NCBI GenBank assembly: GCA_041907025.1
Contig: JAYRIB010000031.1
Location: forward strand, 1 to 12,780
Length of the DNA: 12,780 nt
Reading direction: 5' to 3'
Origin: CAYPSN01 sp041907025
GTDB taxonomy: Bacteria; Patescibacteriota; Saccharimonadia; CAILAD01; JADZBC01
The notes under the pieces are model-generated. The model was not told where the DNA came from, did not search any database, and was given only the letters and a program-made list of their open reading frames with translations. The translations under genes and the position numbers were made by a program. Below are positions 7,585-12,685 of the stretch, piece after piece; the stretch's first letter is position 1, and each line of letters begins with the position of its first letter.

Positions 7585-8638
7585 TAGCGGCCCTACGACG
7601 ACCCATCAAGGTGAGCGCCACAATAAGAACCGACAGGATGACTACCAGGAAGCCAAAGGCAATCAGTTTTTGGGCGCTCGAGGCAACCAGGGCAATAATG
7701 CCAAACACAATCGAAAAGCCATAAATAACCAAAACCGCTTGCCACTGGGTCAGGCCACTATCGAGTAGTAAGTAGTGAATGTGCCCTCTGTCGGCACTAA
7801 ACGGCGACCTGCCACGGGCCAGACGACGCACCACTGCCCAAAGCGTGTCGATGATTGGCAGTCCCAACACTAGCATGGCGGTGGCGAGCTTAGCCCCCGA
7901 AAAGATCGCCAAAATACCGAGCGTCATACCCAAAAAGTACGCCCCGCTATCACCGTTAAAGATACTAGCGGGATAAAAGTTGTATACCAAGTAGCCAATG
8001 CAGCAGCCGGCCAATACTAAGGCTATGAGTGCGGTATTCGGTTGGTTTACCTTGGGCCCAACAGCTACGAAAAACATAATCACAGCTGCAATTGCAGCCA
8101 CTCCACTGGAGAGACCATCCAGGCCGTCAAGAAGGTTCATGGTGTTCGTCATGCCCACTAACCAAATAACGGTTAGCACGGTAGCCAGTGCGTTTACCGA
8201 GGCGCTCCAGCCAGCAAGCTGAATAGACCATGTCGTTGTATTAAACACAATAGTTTGGCCAAACGGATTACTCACCGCATCAATCGTAATGCCAAAGCCC
8301 AGGCAGGCCACCAGGGCAGCCGAGACGTGTACGCTGAGCTTAATCCAGGGGTTGACACCCCATACGTCGTCCGCCAGGCCAACAGCTAGCACCATCAACC
8401 CAGCCACCACCATGCCAGCATACTGCACAGGCACCACACCCATTAGGGCCAAGCTAATGGCAATGAATCCAACAGCAATAGCCAGCCCGCCAGCACGAGC
8501 AATTGGCTTAGTGTGAATCTTGCGCTTTTCCTTTGACACCTGGTCCACCGCTCCGATCTTGAAAGCGAACTTGCGAACCGGCGGTACCAGAAGGGCGGTC
8601 AGTGCCCCGCCAGCTACAAATCCAAGCAGGTAATTCAT
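7565..8638 (-). CDS. Polyprenyl-phosphate sugar-1-phosphate transferase, MraY/WecA/TagO family
   Basis: This family transfers a sugar-1-phosphate from a UDP-sugar to undecaprenyl phosphate at the inner membrane, starting teichoic-acid or exopolysaccharide assembly (WecA/TagO) or peptidoglycan assembly (MraY). The 357-residue protein is almost entirely hydrophobic helices. It carries the family motifs: HTKPIARAGG (42-51), catalytic DD at 90-91 (GLADD), NLLDGLDGL (168-176), NFYPASIFNGDSGA (220-233) and the RGHIHYLL loop (284-291). The HIH-containing loop points to WecA/TagO rather than MraY. The substrate sugar (GlcNAc, GalNAc or other) cannot be read from sequence. The start ATG overlaps the stop of the preceding glycosyltransferase in ATGA (8635-8638), and AGGGA lies 8 bases upstream, so the two are translationally coupled. 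A terminator follows at once. Confidence 0.93.
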   Translation of the reverse strand: MNYLLGFVAGGALTALLVPPVRKFAFKIGAVDQVSKEKRKIHTKPIARAGGLAIAVGFIAISLALMGVVPVQYAGMVVAGLMVLAVGLADDVWGVNPWIKLSVHVSAALVACLGFGITIDAVSNPFGQTIVFNTTTWSIQLAGWSASVNALATVLTVIWLVGMTNTMNLLDGLDGLSSGVAAIAAVIMFFVAVGPKVNQPNTALIALVLAGCCIGYLVYNFYPASIFNGDSGAYFLGMTLGILAIFSGAKLATAMLVLGLPIIDTLWAVVRRLARGRSPFSADRGHIHYLLLDSGLTQWQAVLVIYGFSIVFGIIALVASSAQKLIAFGFLVVILSVLIVALTLMGRRRAATAAPKA

Positions 8639-10320
8639 TTACGCGTCCCTTTCTCGGTCACATCAAACTCCCCTAGGTATTTGCCGAACATCAGCCGCGT
8701 CTGGGCATTGAGGGCCGCGAAAGCACCAAACGCCACGGTAGTTACCGGCAACAATACCCATTGAAGCAGCATTGAAATGCGCCGCGTCTTTTTGTGGTGC
8801 GCAGGGCGGGGCGGTAATAGCAGCAAGCTTACCCAGATGGTGGCCACAATACCAACTGAGGCAAAGGTAAGAACACGCGAAGCAATCACGGGCAACTGAT
8901 GAGCTAATACTTGGTCCTTAAAAGCTGGATTGAGGAGTAATGGTAACCAGGCATAGTAGGCCAGAACCAATGGTGCGGTCGCCCAGCTCACATGACCTTC
9001 AAGCAAACGCGCAATCTGTACGTACTTGTCTCCAAACGGTGCGCGCTTGTTCTTAACCGCTTCACGCACAGCATAGGCAAAGTCACTCACTCCCCACGCC
9101 CAGCGCCGAAGCTGTACAAACTGCGCCTTAAACGCCTTGCGATAGCTGCGCCCCTCTATGGCATCTTGATAAATCGGGACATACATTGGTACCACTCTGT
9201 GATCTCCGTCGTAGGTAAAGTAGGTGCGCCAGTACTGGTGGCCGTCCTCTACTACCGTTGTCACCGACCAGAAATCAGTATCAATCAACGTCTGTAACCC
9301 CTGTGCGTGGGCAGCAAAGTTTCGCAAACGGTGTGGCCGGGTCATCTCAATCATGTTCCAGAACGAATTACCGCTCGCAATCACCCGCATAGGGGCTGGT
9401 ACATCCCAGATGTTGTTTAAATACATGGCAATGGGCTGGAACGAGCGACGACGACGATTGGGCTCGGCTGCATACGAGGCTGCCAGGTACGAAAAGTAGT
9501 TAGGATCGACTACGTTATCTTCGTCTAATGTTGTAACAATTACATTATTTACATCAAGCCCCAATTCCTCAACAAAGGCCAATGATGCACGCCCCGCGTG
9601 AGAGATGTTGGCACCCTTACCCCGCAGCTCGCCTACTACACCATCAGGGTGCTTAACGATGTAAAAGGCCTTGAAGCTATCTTTGTAGGTTACCGCTATT
9701 TGCTCCGCGTTACGCTCGGACTCTTCGCCGCCACGCTCTTCGTAGGCCAGCACAAAGATGACCTTCTTACTACTGGTGTGTGAGTTGAGAACGGCCTCAA
9801 TTGATGGCTGCACCACCCCTGGGTTGACCTTATAACACGGCATAATCACCATATGGTACAGGTCTTTGGGCTTCAGCAACTGGCCCTCATGTTGAGCGAG
9901 AATCTGAAGCTCGGCTATGTAGTCGCGCAACTCACTGCGGTGTTTGGTGGCGGCATCTGGCAACAGTCTATGCCACAAGCTTGGTCGCTGGAGCCCCAAG
10001 AACTCCTCTTGTTTGCGCGCCAGCATAGCGCTGAGATTATTGAGGTTATTAGCACGCTGCTCCCAGTCCACCGTCTTGTTATTCTTATACCTACGGTAAG
10101 CAATGATCAGATTGGTGCTCATCCTGACCGACTTAAGCAGCCAATAAATGTCAAAAGCGATTATGAAGTAGGCCAAAGCCACCGGCGCCTGCAGGCTTAG
10201 GTAAAACGGCGCCAAAATAATGGTCCAGGTCAGCAAGCCTGGGAAGATCTCGAGGGCACGGTAAAACCAGCGTGCATCAGCAAAGCTGAGCGAGATTGGA
10301 TGCATGGCACGCTTAGCCAC
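8635..10320 (-). CDS. Membrane-embedded family 2 glycosyltransferase (cellulose synthase-like layout)
   Basis: A processive-type GT2 enzyme of 561 residues that would build or extend a surface glycan from nucleotide sugars. Two hydrophobic segments occupy ~24-65. A helical, charged linker (~80-150) follows, then the catalytic domain from MVIMPCYKV (~157). Seen motifs are the DED metal site in TTLDEDNVV (264-271), the VVEDGHQYWR acceptor/base region (ED at 358-359) and QLRRW (403-407), the QxxRW variant of processive GT2s. Three or four C-terminal membrane helices lie at ~440-545. The start is GTG at 10318-10320, two bases after the upstream stop. GGTGGGG inside the upstream gene serves as ribosome-binding site, and ATG 10303-10305 (residue 6) is the alternative. 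The gene sits between a small membrane protein and the lipid-linked sugar transferase, so the three probably act in one surface-polysaccharide pathway. Confidence 0.92.
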   Translation of the reverse strand: MAKRAMHPISLSFADARWFYRALEIFPGLLTWTIILAPFYLSLQAPVALAYFIIAFDIYWLLKSVRMSTNLIIAYRRYKNNKTVDWEQRANNLNNLSAMLARKQEEFLGLQRPSLWHRLLPDAATKHRSELRDYIAELQILAQHEGQLLKPKDLYHMVIMPCYKVNPGVVQPSIEAVLNSHTSSKKVIFVLAYEERGGEESERNAEQIAVTYKDSFKAFYIVKHPDGVVGELRGKGANISHAGRASLAFVEELGLDVNNVIVTTLDEDNVVDPNYFSYLAASYAAEPNRRRRSFQPIAMYLNNIWDVPAPMRVIASGNSFWNMIEMTRPHRLRNFAAHAQGLQTLIDTDFWSVTTVVEDGHQYWRTYFTYDGDHRVVPMYVPIYQDAIEGRSYRKAFKAQFVQLRRWAWGVSDFAYAVREAVKNKRAPFGDKYVQIARLLEGHVSWATAPLVLAYYAWLPLLLNPAFKDQVLAHQLPVIASRVLTFASVGIVATIWVSLLLLPPRPAHHKKTRRISMLLQWVLLPVTTVAFGAFAALNAQTRLMFGKYLGEFDVTEKGTRK

Positions 10321-10322
10321 CG

Positions 10323-10712
10323 CTACACCCCACCAAAGTTAATTGCCGTAAAGCCTACCAGCATACCAAAGCAAACTAGGCAAATCACAATGCTGACGCT
10401 CAAAAGCGCTCCACTAACCAAGCGACTCTTAGAATGTGCGACTAAGGCCAATCCTAGATTGATCATGAATACTAGCAGGGCAGTCACGAATAATTCATAT
10501 AGTTGGTACCACTTGCCGAGAACATCAAAGTTGGCAAAGCTCGTAAACCGAATCGGCACCGATAACTCAGTGGGCCGAATGTGCGTTAGGCTCCAAAATA
10601 GCAGCCCTAACAGGAGTGCGACATTAATAAGTACAGCTAACACTAATACGTTATCACTAAAGAGCTGGTGTTTTCTTACCTGCCCAATCTGGCCCGATAT
10701 CTGCTTTTTCAT
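10323..10712 (-). CDS. Small three-helix membrane protein, first gene of the glycan operon
   Basis: Function not known. The 129-residue protein has a basic N terminus, then membrane helices at about 21-42, 70-92 and 98-121. An outward-facing loop between helices 1 and 2 contains THIRPTELSVPIRF. I recall similar small membrane proteins with an 'I/V-x-P-x-E-L-x-V/I-P-I/V-R' loop as common in CPR genomes, but this is from memory and untested. The ATG at 10710-10712 has no clear Shine-Dalgarno. The extended -10 at 10722-10730 would start transcription only about three bases before it, so translation may be leaderless. It ends two bases before the GT2 start, implying coupled expression. Confidence 0.85.
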   Translation of the reverse strand: MKKQISGQIGQVRKHQLFSDNVLVLAVLINVALLLGLLFWSLTHIRPTELSVPIRFTSFANFDVLGKWYQLYELFVTALLVFMINLGLALVAHSKSRLVSGALLSVSIVICLVCFGMLVGFTAINFGGV

Positions 10713-10721
10713 CTTAAGCTA

Positions 10722-10730
10722 AGTATAGCA
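10722..10730 (-). promoter_or_regulatory. Extended -10 promoter of the glycan operon, near-leaderless
   Basis: On minus, TGC plus TATACT occupies 10730-10722. Transcription should begin near 10715, about three bases before the ATG. No good -35 is seen at 17 bases. The palindrome CCCTTAAGGG (10740-10749) lies in the spacer/-35 region and could be an operator. Confidence 0.5.
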
Positions 10731-10759
10731 TTTTTGTGTCCCTTAAGGGGGATAATTGC

Positions 10760-10835
10760 TGGAGCCACCTGCCGGGATTGAACCGGCGACCTACGCTTTA
10801 CGAAAGCGTCGCTCTACCAACTGAGCTAAGGTGGC
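10760..10835 (-). tRNA. tRNA-Thr(CGT), CCA encoded
   Basis: On minus the cloverleaf reads acceptor GCCACCT/AGGTGGC, D-arm GCTCAGTTGGTAGAGC, anticodon stem ACGCT/AGCGT with loop TTCGTAA (anticodon CGT, reading ACG), and T-arm GCCGG-TTCAATC-CCGGC. The discriminator is T and CCA is genomically encoded. No promoter is obvious directly upstream, so it may be co-transcribed with tRNA-Gly. Confidence 0.97.
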
Positions 10836-10965
10836 GTATTCTGTAGCTTGCCTTTGCCAATCTCGCAATCCGAAGCGAAGCTGTTTGCGAGATTGAGAGG
10901 AGGATAATGCGGAATATGGAGGGCTTGCCGCAGACCAGCCCGTAATCTGAAGCATTAATCCGACG
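10836..10965 (-). other. Gene-free spacer between tRNA-Gly remnant and tRNA-Thr, with an 11-bp hairpin
   Basis: No credible gene is seen. A perfect 11-bp stem pairs CAATCTCGCAA (10858-10868) with TTGCGAGATTG (10885-10895) around a 16-base loop that itself contains AGCGAAGCT. There is no T-run, so it is not a standard terminator. It sits about 20 bases ahead of the mature tRNA-Thr and could be a processing signal or the end of a former element. Confidence 0.45.
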
Positions 10966-10984
10966 ATGGAGCGGGTAACGGGAA
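10966..10984 (-). repeat. Second copy of the tRNA-Gly 3' end (att-like direct repeat)
   Basis: On minus, TTCCCGTTACCCGCTCCAT at 10984-10966 is identical over 19 bases to the T-loop-to-CCA end of tRNA-Gly (11155-11137), and lies 171 bases downstream of it. Upstream of the 19-mer the sequence no longer forms a tRNA. This is the geometry of an attachment-site duplication left by integration at a tRNA 3' end. Confidence 0.75.
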
Positions 10985-11136
10985 GGCCGCTAGCGCAGCT
11001 TCCGTGACGTACTTGGTCGAAACTCGAGCTTTCGCTCGGTATCGACGCTGCGTGCGCCACTCCACCGAACCCTACGGGTCCAGATTGGTAATCTACTCAG
11101 CTGATTTGCTGCCTGGCTGATGCCAGCCATCAAATC
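10985..11136 (-). other. Hairpin-rich 152-base segment bounded by tRNA-Gly 3'-end repeats
   Basis: No gene or ribosome-binding site is seen. Three inverted-repeat structures fill it. One pairs TGATTTG (11102-11108) with CAAATCA (11131-11137) and encloses CTGGC-TGAT-GCCAG. A second pairs CGCAGC (10994-10999) with GCTGCG (11047-11052). Inside the second, CGAGC-TTTC-GCTCG forms a tight stem at about 11024-11037. The first begins directly at the CCA of tRNA-Gly. It could be a decayed mobile element or a small RNA processed from the tRNA transcript. Confidence 0.45.
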
Positions 11137-11155
11137 ATGGAGCGGGTAACGGGAA
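11137..11155 (-). repeat. Original copy of the 19-base tRNA-Gly att-like repeat
   Basis: This stretch contains the 3' part of the T-arm, the acceptor strand, CCA and one flanking base. It is the intact partner of the repeat at 10966-10984. Confidence 0.75.
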
Positions 11156-11211
11156 TCGGACCCGTATCTCAACCTTGGGAAGGTCGCATTCTACCACTAA
11201 ACTATACCCGC
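11138..11211 (-). tRNA. tRNA-Gly(CCC), CCA encoded
   Basis: On minus: acceptor GCGGGTA/TACCCGC, D-arm with GTTTAGTGGTAGAAT, anticodon stem CGACC/GGTTG with loop TTCCCAA (anticodon CCC, reading GGG), and T-arm CGGGT-CCGATTC-CCGTT. The discriminator is T and CCA is encoded. Its last 17 bases plus flanking sequence are duplicated at 10966-10984. Confidence 0.97.
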
Positions 11212-11222
11212 CAATCTAGTGC

Positions 11223-11231
11223 AGAATAGCA
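11223..11231 (-). promoter_or_regulatory. Extended -10 for tRNA-Gly
   Basis: On minus, TGC plus TATTCT (11231-11223) lies 12 bases before the tRNA-Gly 5' end. The -35 region would fall inside the terminator hairpin at 11231-11254, so the terminator and tRNA promoter overlap. No canonical -35 is present. Confidence 0.4.
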
Positions 11232-11254
11232 AAAAGCCCCGTGCACTGGGGGCT
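11231..11254 (-). terminator. Rho-independent terminator of the 75-residue gene
   Basis: On minus, AGCCCC (11254-11249) pairs with GGGGCT (11240-11235) around an 8-base loop, followed by TTTTT (11235-11231). It lies 37 bases after the stop of the small gene at 11291. The plus strand also has ATTTTA after the stem, so it may act weakly in both directions. Confidence 0.75.
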
Positions 11255-11290
11255 ATTTTAGCATATTTTATGCCTGCTTTGGTAGGGCTA

Positions 11291-11518
11291 CTACCTAGGG
11301 AGGCGCTTTTTAAGCTGGTGGCCAAGTGTCTCCCACTGGGCCTGTTCGGCCTGCGGGGCATCAGGTACACGAAGCAGGAAGGTCGCGCCGAATTTGCGCA
11401 CTTCCTCACTGCGGGTGTTAACAACAGACTCACTGTGGAGGTATGGTACCTGGGCCTGTGGCTTTACCTTGCGGACTTTAATTGATTGCTTCTTGGTTGG
11501 TTCGTAGTTATAAAACAT
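11291..11518 (-). CDS. Small basic protein of unknown function (75 residues)
   Basis: I do not recognise the protein. It starts MFYNYEPTKKQSIKVRKVKP, contains a TTG-free, Cys-free, charged sequence with a likely beta region (KFGATFLLRVP) and ends in a basic helix (LGHQLKKRLPR). No signal peptide or membrane helix is seen. It is judged real because the expression signals are complete: AAAGGA 6 bases before the ATG, a TTGAAT/TATAAT promoter about 120 bases upstream, and a clean terminator 37 bases after the stop. It stands alone between tRNA-Gly and tRNA-Asp. The long leader contains a palindrome (11571-11585) suggesting regulation. A nucleic-acid-binding role is conceivable from its charge but is not shown. 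Confidence 0.75.
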   Translation of the reverse strand: MFYNYEPTKKQSIKVRKVKPQAQVPYLHSESVVNTRSEEVRKFGATFLLRVPDAPQAEQAQWETLGHQLKKRLPR

Positions 11519-11570
11519 GATGTTCCTTTTGTTCTAATTTTGTATTCGTTTGTATATTGTTTTTAGCGGT

Positions 11571-11585
11571 CATACATAATGTATG
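11571..11585. promoter_or_regulatory. Operator-like palindrome CATACAT-A-ATGTATG
   Basis: A perfect 7-bp inverted repeat with a one-base centre lies in the leader of the 75-residue gene, between its -10 (11639-11644) and its start (11518). The size and symmetry suit a dimeric repressor site. It could also be an AT-rich hairpin in the mRNA leader. Confidence 0.45.
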
Positions 11586-11638
11586 CAGTTTTTACCCTCC
11601 ACGTGTTCAAAACTCCCAAAAAACACTAACAGCTGAAT

Positions 11639-11667
11639 ATTATACGCTTATTGTCAATACTATTCAA
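11639..11667 (-). promoter_or_regulatory. Sigma-70-type promoter of the 75-residue gene
   Basis: On minus, TTGAAT (11667-11662), exactly 17 bases, then a perfect TATAAT (11644-11639). Transcription would start near 11632, leaving a leader of about 113 bases. A TTGACA nearby in the spacer is too close to the -10 to be the -35. Confidence 0.7.
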
Positions 11668-11704
11668 GTACTTCTTATGGTTTTTTGACCCTCCCTACCC
11701 TACC

Positions 11705-11733
11705 TTGCCCAATGAGCCTAGATTTGCTACTAT
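11705..11733 (+). promoter_or_regulatory. Promoter of tRNA-Asp
   Basis: TTGCCC (11705-11710), a 17-base spacer, then TACTAT (11728-11733) preceded by TGC, an extended -10. The start would be near 11740, about 26 bases ahead of the mature tRNA. Confidence 0.6.
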
Positions 11734-11765
11734 GGCTTAGTTACATTCACTAATGTGACGTACGC

Positions 11766-11842
11766 GGGCCCGTGGTGTAGAGGCCTAACATGCCTCCCTG
11801 TCACGGAGGAGATCGCCGGTTCGAATCCGGTCGGGCCCGCCA
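11766..11842 (+). tRNA. tRNA-Asp(GTC), CCA encoded
   Basis: Acceptor GGGCCCG/CGGGCCC, D-arm TGTAGAGGCCTAACAT, anticodon stem CCTCC/GGAGG with loop CTGTCAC (anticodon GTC), T-arm GCCGG-TTCGAAT-CCGGT, discriminator G, and encoded CCA. Sixteen bases of its 3' end are repeated at 11986-12001. Its final A begins the terminator stem. Confidence 0.97.
11824..11839 (+). repeat. tRNA-Asp 3'-end copy of a 16-base att-like repeat
   Basis: AATCCGGTCGGGCCCG spans the end of the T-loop to the discriminator base and recurs exactly at 11986-12001. Identity with the tRNA 3' end is typical of attachment cores used by tyrosine recombinases. Confidence 0.75.
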
Positions 11843-11882
11843 AAGTAAGAACCTCACCCAACAGGAGTGGGGTTTTTACTTT
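11842..11882 (+). terminator. Rho-independent terminator directly after tRNA-Asp
   Basis: AAAGTAAG-AACCTCAC (11842-11857) pairs with GTGGGGTT-TTTACTTT (11867-11882) around a 9-base loop. The stem has 16 pairs, two of them G-U, and the T-tract lies at 11873-11877. It starts on the last base of the tRNA CCA. Confidence 0.75.
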
Positions 11883-11985
11883 GGGAGAGCGTCAGCTCGC
11901 GATGCGTTACCGCGGTTCGATAATGACGAGCAAGCACAGAAGCTACCTCTTAGCTTCGAGCATGCGAGGAGATCATACTTATAGT
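11883..11985 (+). other. Gene-free segment between the two tRNA-Asp 3'-end copies
   Basis: No gene, promoter or ribosome-binding site is convincing here. GAAGCTA (11939-11945) and TAGCTTC (11951-11957) form a 7-bp hairpin, and CGTCA/TGACG and CGCG repeats give further weak stems. ORFs crossing it only read through the tRNA and terminator in other frames. It may be a remnant of an integrated element or an empty cassette. Confidence 0.4.
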
Positions 11986-12016
11986 AATCCGGTCGGGCCC
12001 GAGAGTATTGACTTTC
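11974..12016 (+). repeat. Cassette-leading module, copy 1
   Basis: It reads CATACTTATA, then the tRNA-Asp-like end with GGCCCG, then GTATTGACTTTC (12005-12016). The module at 12561-12599 has the same order: CAGACTTCTA, GGCCCG, GTATTGACTTTC. The 12-base promoter segment is identical and the first block matches at 8 of 10 bases. Each copy lies directly ahead of a GC-rich gene. Confidence 0.55.
11986..12001 (+). repeat. Downstream copy of the tRNA-Asp 3' end, putative attachment site
   Basis: Exact 16-base copy of 11824-11839 with no tRNA body before it. The base composition and codon use change in the genes just beyond it, consistent with the boundary of an acquired island. Confidence 0.7.
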
Positions 12017-12036
12017 ATGATTATATATGATAATAT
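12008..12036 (+). promoter_or_regulatory. Promoter of the first GC-rich cassette gene
   Basis: TTGACT (12008-12013), a 17-base AT-rich spacer and TAATAT (12031-12036). The start would be near 12043, giving a leader of about 38 bases ahead of ATG 12081. It begins seven bases after the tRNA-Asp repeat. Confidence 0.65.
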
Positions 12037-12080
12037 GTGTGCCAAGTCTGATTTCGTCCCTTATATGGAGGTTCAACCCC

Positions 12081-12464
12081 ATGTCCCTGAGCTGCAGACT
12101 GCTCATCATGAACGATCCAAGTAGCCTTGGTGCTACTAGGTTCCAACCTGCCCTCACGGCCCAAGAAGTCCCCGTCACACTCCACGTCACGGCATCACAT
12201 GCTCTCGTGGATGCGATGCAGGACGACGGTTTCGAGAGCCAACCTGTGCCGAAGGCCTACCGGCTCGATGGATACTTCATCACCGGAGAAGATGTTCGGC
12301 GTTCGATCCAGACGGATTCGTACGACAGGCCGTTGCGGTACTGCTACTCCACGGCGTTCGCCCACATCACCCTGCCCGAGGAAGAGCACCCTCTCAACAA
12401 GGCAGCTCTGGCCTACGTGCTTGCACTGCCGGAGGATTGGCCCATCATCCTCTACTGGAGCTGA
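12081..12464 (+). CDS. Unknown GC-rich cassette protein (127 residues)
   Basis: I do not recognise it. I chose ATG 12081 because GGAGG lies 9 bases upstream (12067-12071). The longer in-frame start at 12027 falls inside the promoter. The product has no signal peptide or long membrane helix. It shows LTAQEVPVTLHV, a stretch KAYRLDGYFITGEDVRRSIQT (~59-79) and a C terminus with ALPEDWPIILYWS. It looks like a small soluble alpha/beta protein. Codons favour G/C endings much more than the neighbouring chromosomal genes. It stands alone with its own promoter and a GC-rich terminator, directly after the tRNA-Asp repeat, which suggests an acquired accessory gene. Function unknown; no toxin, nuclease or DNA-binding signature is visible. 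Confidence 0.75.
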   Translation: MSLSCRLLIMNDPSSLGATRFQPALTAQEVPVTLHVTASHALVDAMQDDGFESQPVPKAYRLDGYFITGEDVRRSIQTDSYDRPLRYCYSTAFAHITLPEEEHPLNKAALAYVLALPEDWPIILYWS

Positions 12465-12473
12465 TGCTCCACT

Positions 12474-12535
12474 GCCCCCGCGACGGGCGTCAACGCATTA
12501 CTTCAATGTGAAGACGCCGGTCCGGGGGCGTTTTC
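12474..12535 (+). terminator. Long GC-rich rho-independent terminator of the first cassette
   Basis: GCCCCCG (12474-12480) pairs with CGGGGGC (12523-12529), and GGCGTC (12486-12491) with GACGCC (12513-12518). CATT/AATG forms a small upper stem. TTTT follows at 12531-12534. It begins 10 bases after the stop codon. Confidence 0.85.
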
Positions 12536-12560
12536 TATTGGGGGAGAAACAAAATAGTTC

Positions 12561-12599
12561 CAGACTTCTATGGCTACGGCCCGCAAGGTATTGACTTTC
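12561..12599 (+). repeat. Cassette-leading module, copy 2
   Basis: This is the counterpart of 11974-12016: CAGACTTCTA (12561-12570), GGCCCGC, then GTATTGACTTTC (12588-12599). The middle is shorter and the tRNA-like part is reduced to GGCCCG. Confidence 0.5.
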
Positions 12600-12619
12600 T
12601 ATTCCTCTTGTGCTATTAT
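12591..12619 (+). promoter_or_regulatory. Promoter of the second GC-rich cassette gene
   Basis: TTGACT (12591-12596), 17 bases, then TATTAT (12614-12619) preceded by TGC: a -35, ideal spacing and an extended -10. Expected start is near 12626, just before the two leader hairpins. Confidence 0.75.
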
Positions 12620-12627
12620 TACTCAAT

Positions 12628-12661
12628 CGTCCAGCTTGGACGTTCTGTGGCAACCCCACAG
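12628..12661 (+). promoter_or_regulatory. Two tandem hairpins in the leader of the second cassette gene
   Basis: CGTCCA-GCT-TGGACG (12628-12642) and CTGTGG-CAACC-CCACAG (12645-12661) are perfect 6-bp stems at the very start of the predicted mRNA, followed by AAGGAG. They may stabilise the 5' end or regulate translation. No known riboswitch is recognised. Confidence 0.5.
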
Positions 12662-12685
12662 TCGCACCTCTCAAGGAGACAGTTC

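Noticed and set aside
10300..10722. 140-residue plus-strand ORF
   Set aside because: Antisense to the three-helix membrane protein; no ribosome-binding site and no protein-like pattern.
10917..10941. Another tRNA 3' end (minus strand GGGCT...AGCCCTCCA)
   Set aside because: Only a 5-bp stem ending in TCCA; no T-loop, anticodon arm or D-arm can be found around it.
10994..11052. Degenerate tRNA or integron attC site
   Set aside because: The stems are real, but neither a cloverleaf nor the paired attC core boxes (ending GTTRRRY) can be recognised.
11755..12030. 91- and 64-residue ORFs across tRNA-Asp
   Set aside because: They translate the tRNA and its terminator, so they are chance readings.
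12127..12594. Alternative 155-residue ORF overlapping the first cassette gene
   Set aside because: It runs through the terminator, is Arg/Ser/Thr-rich as expected of a shifted GC-rich frame, and has no ribosome-binding site; the frame starting at 12081 has all signals.
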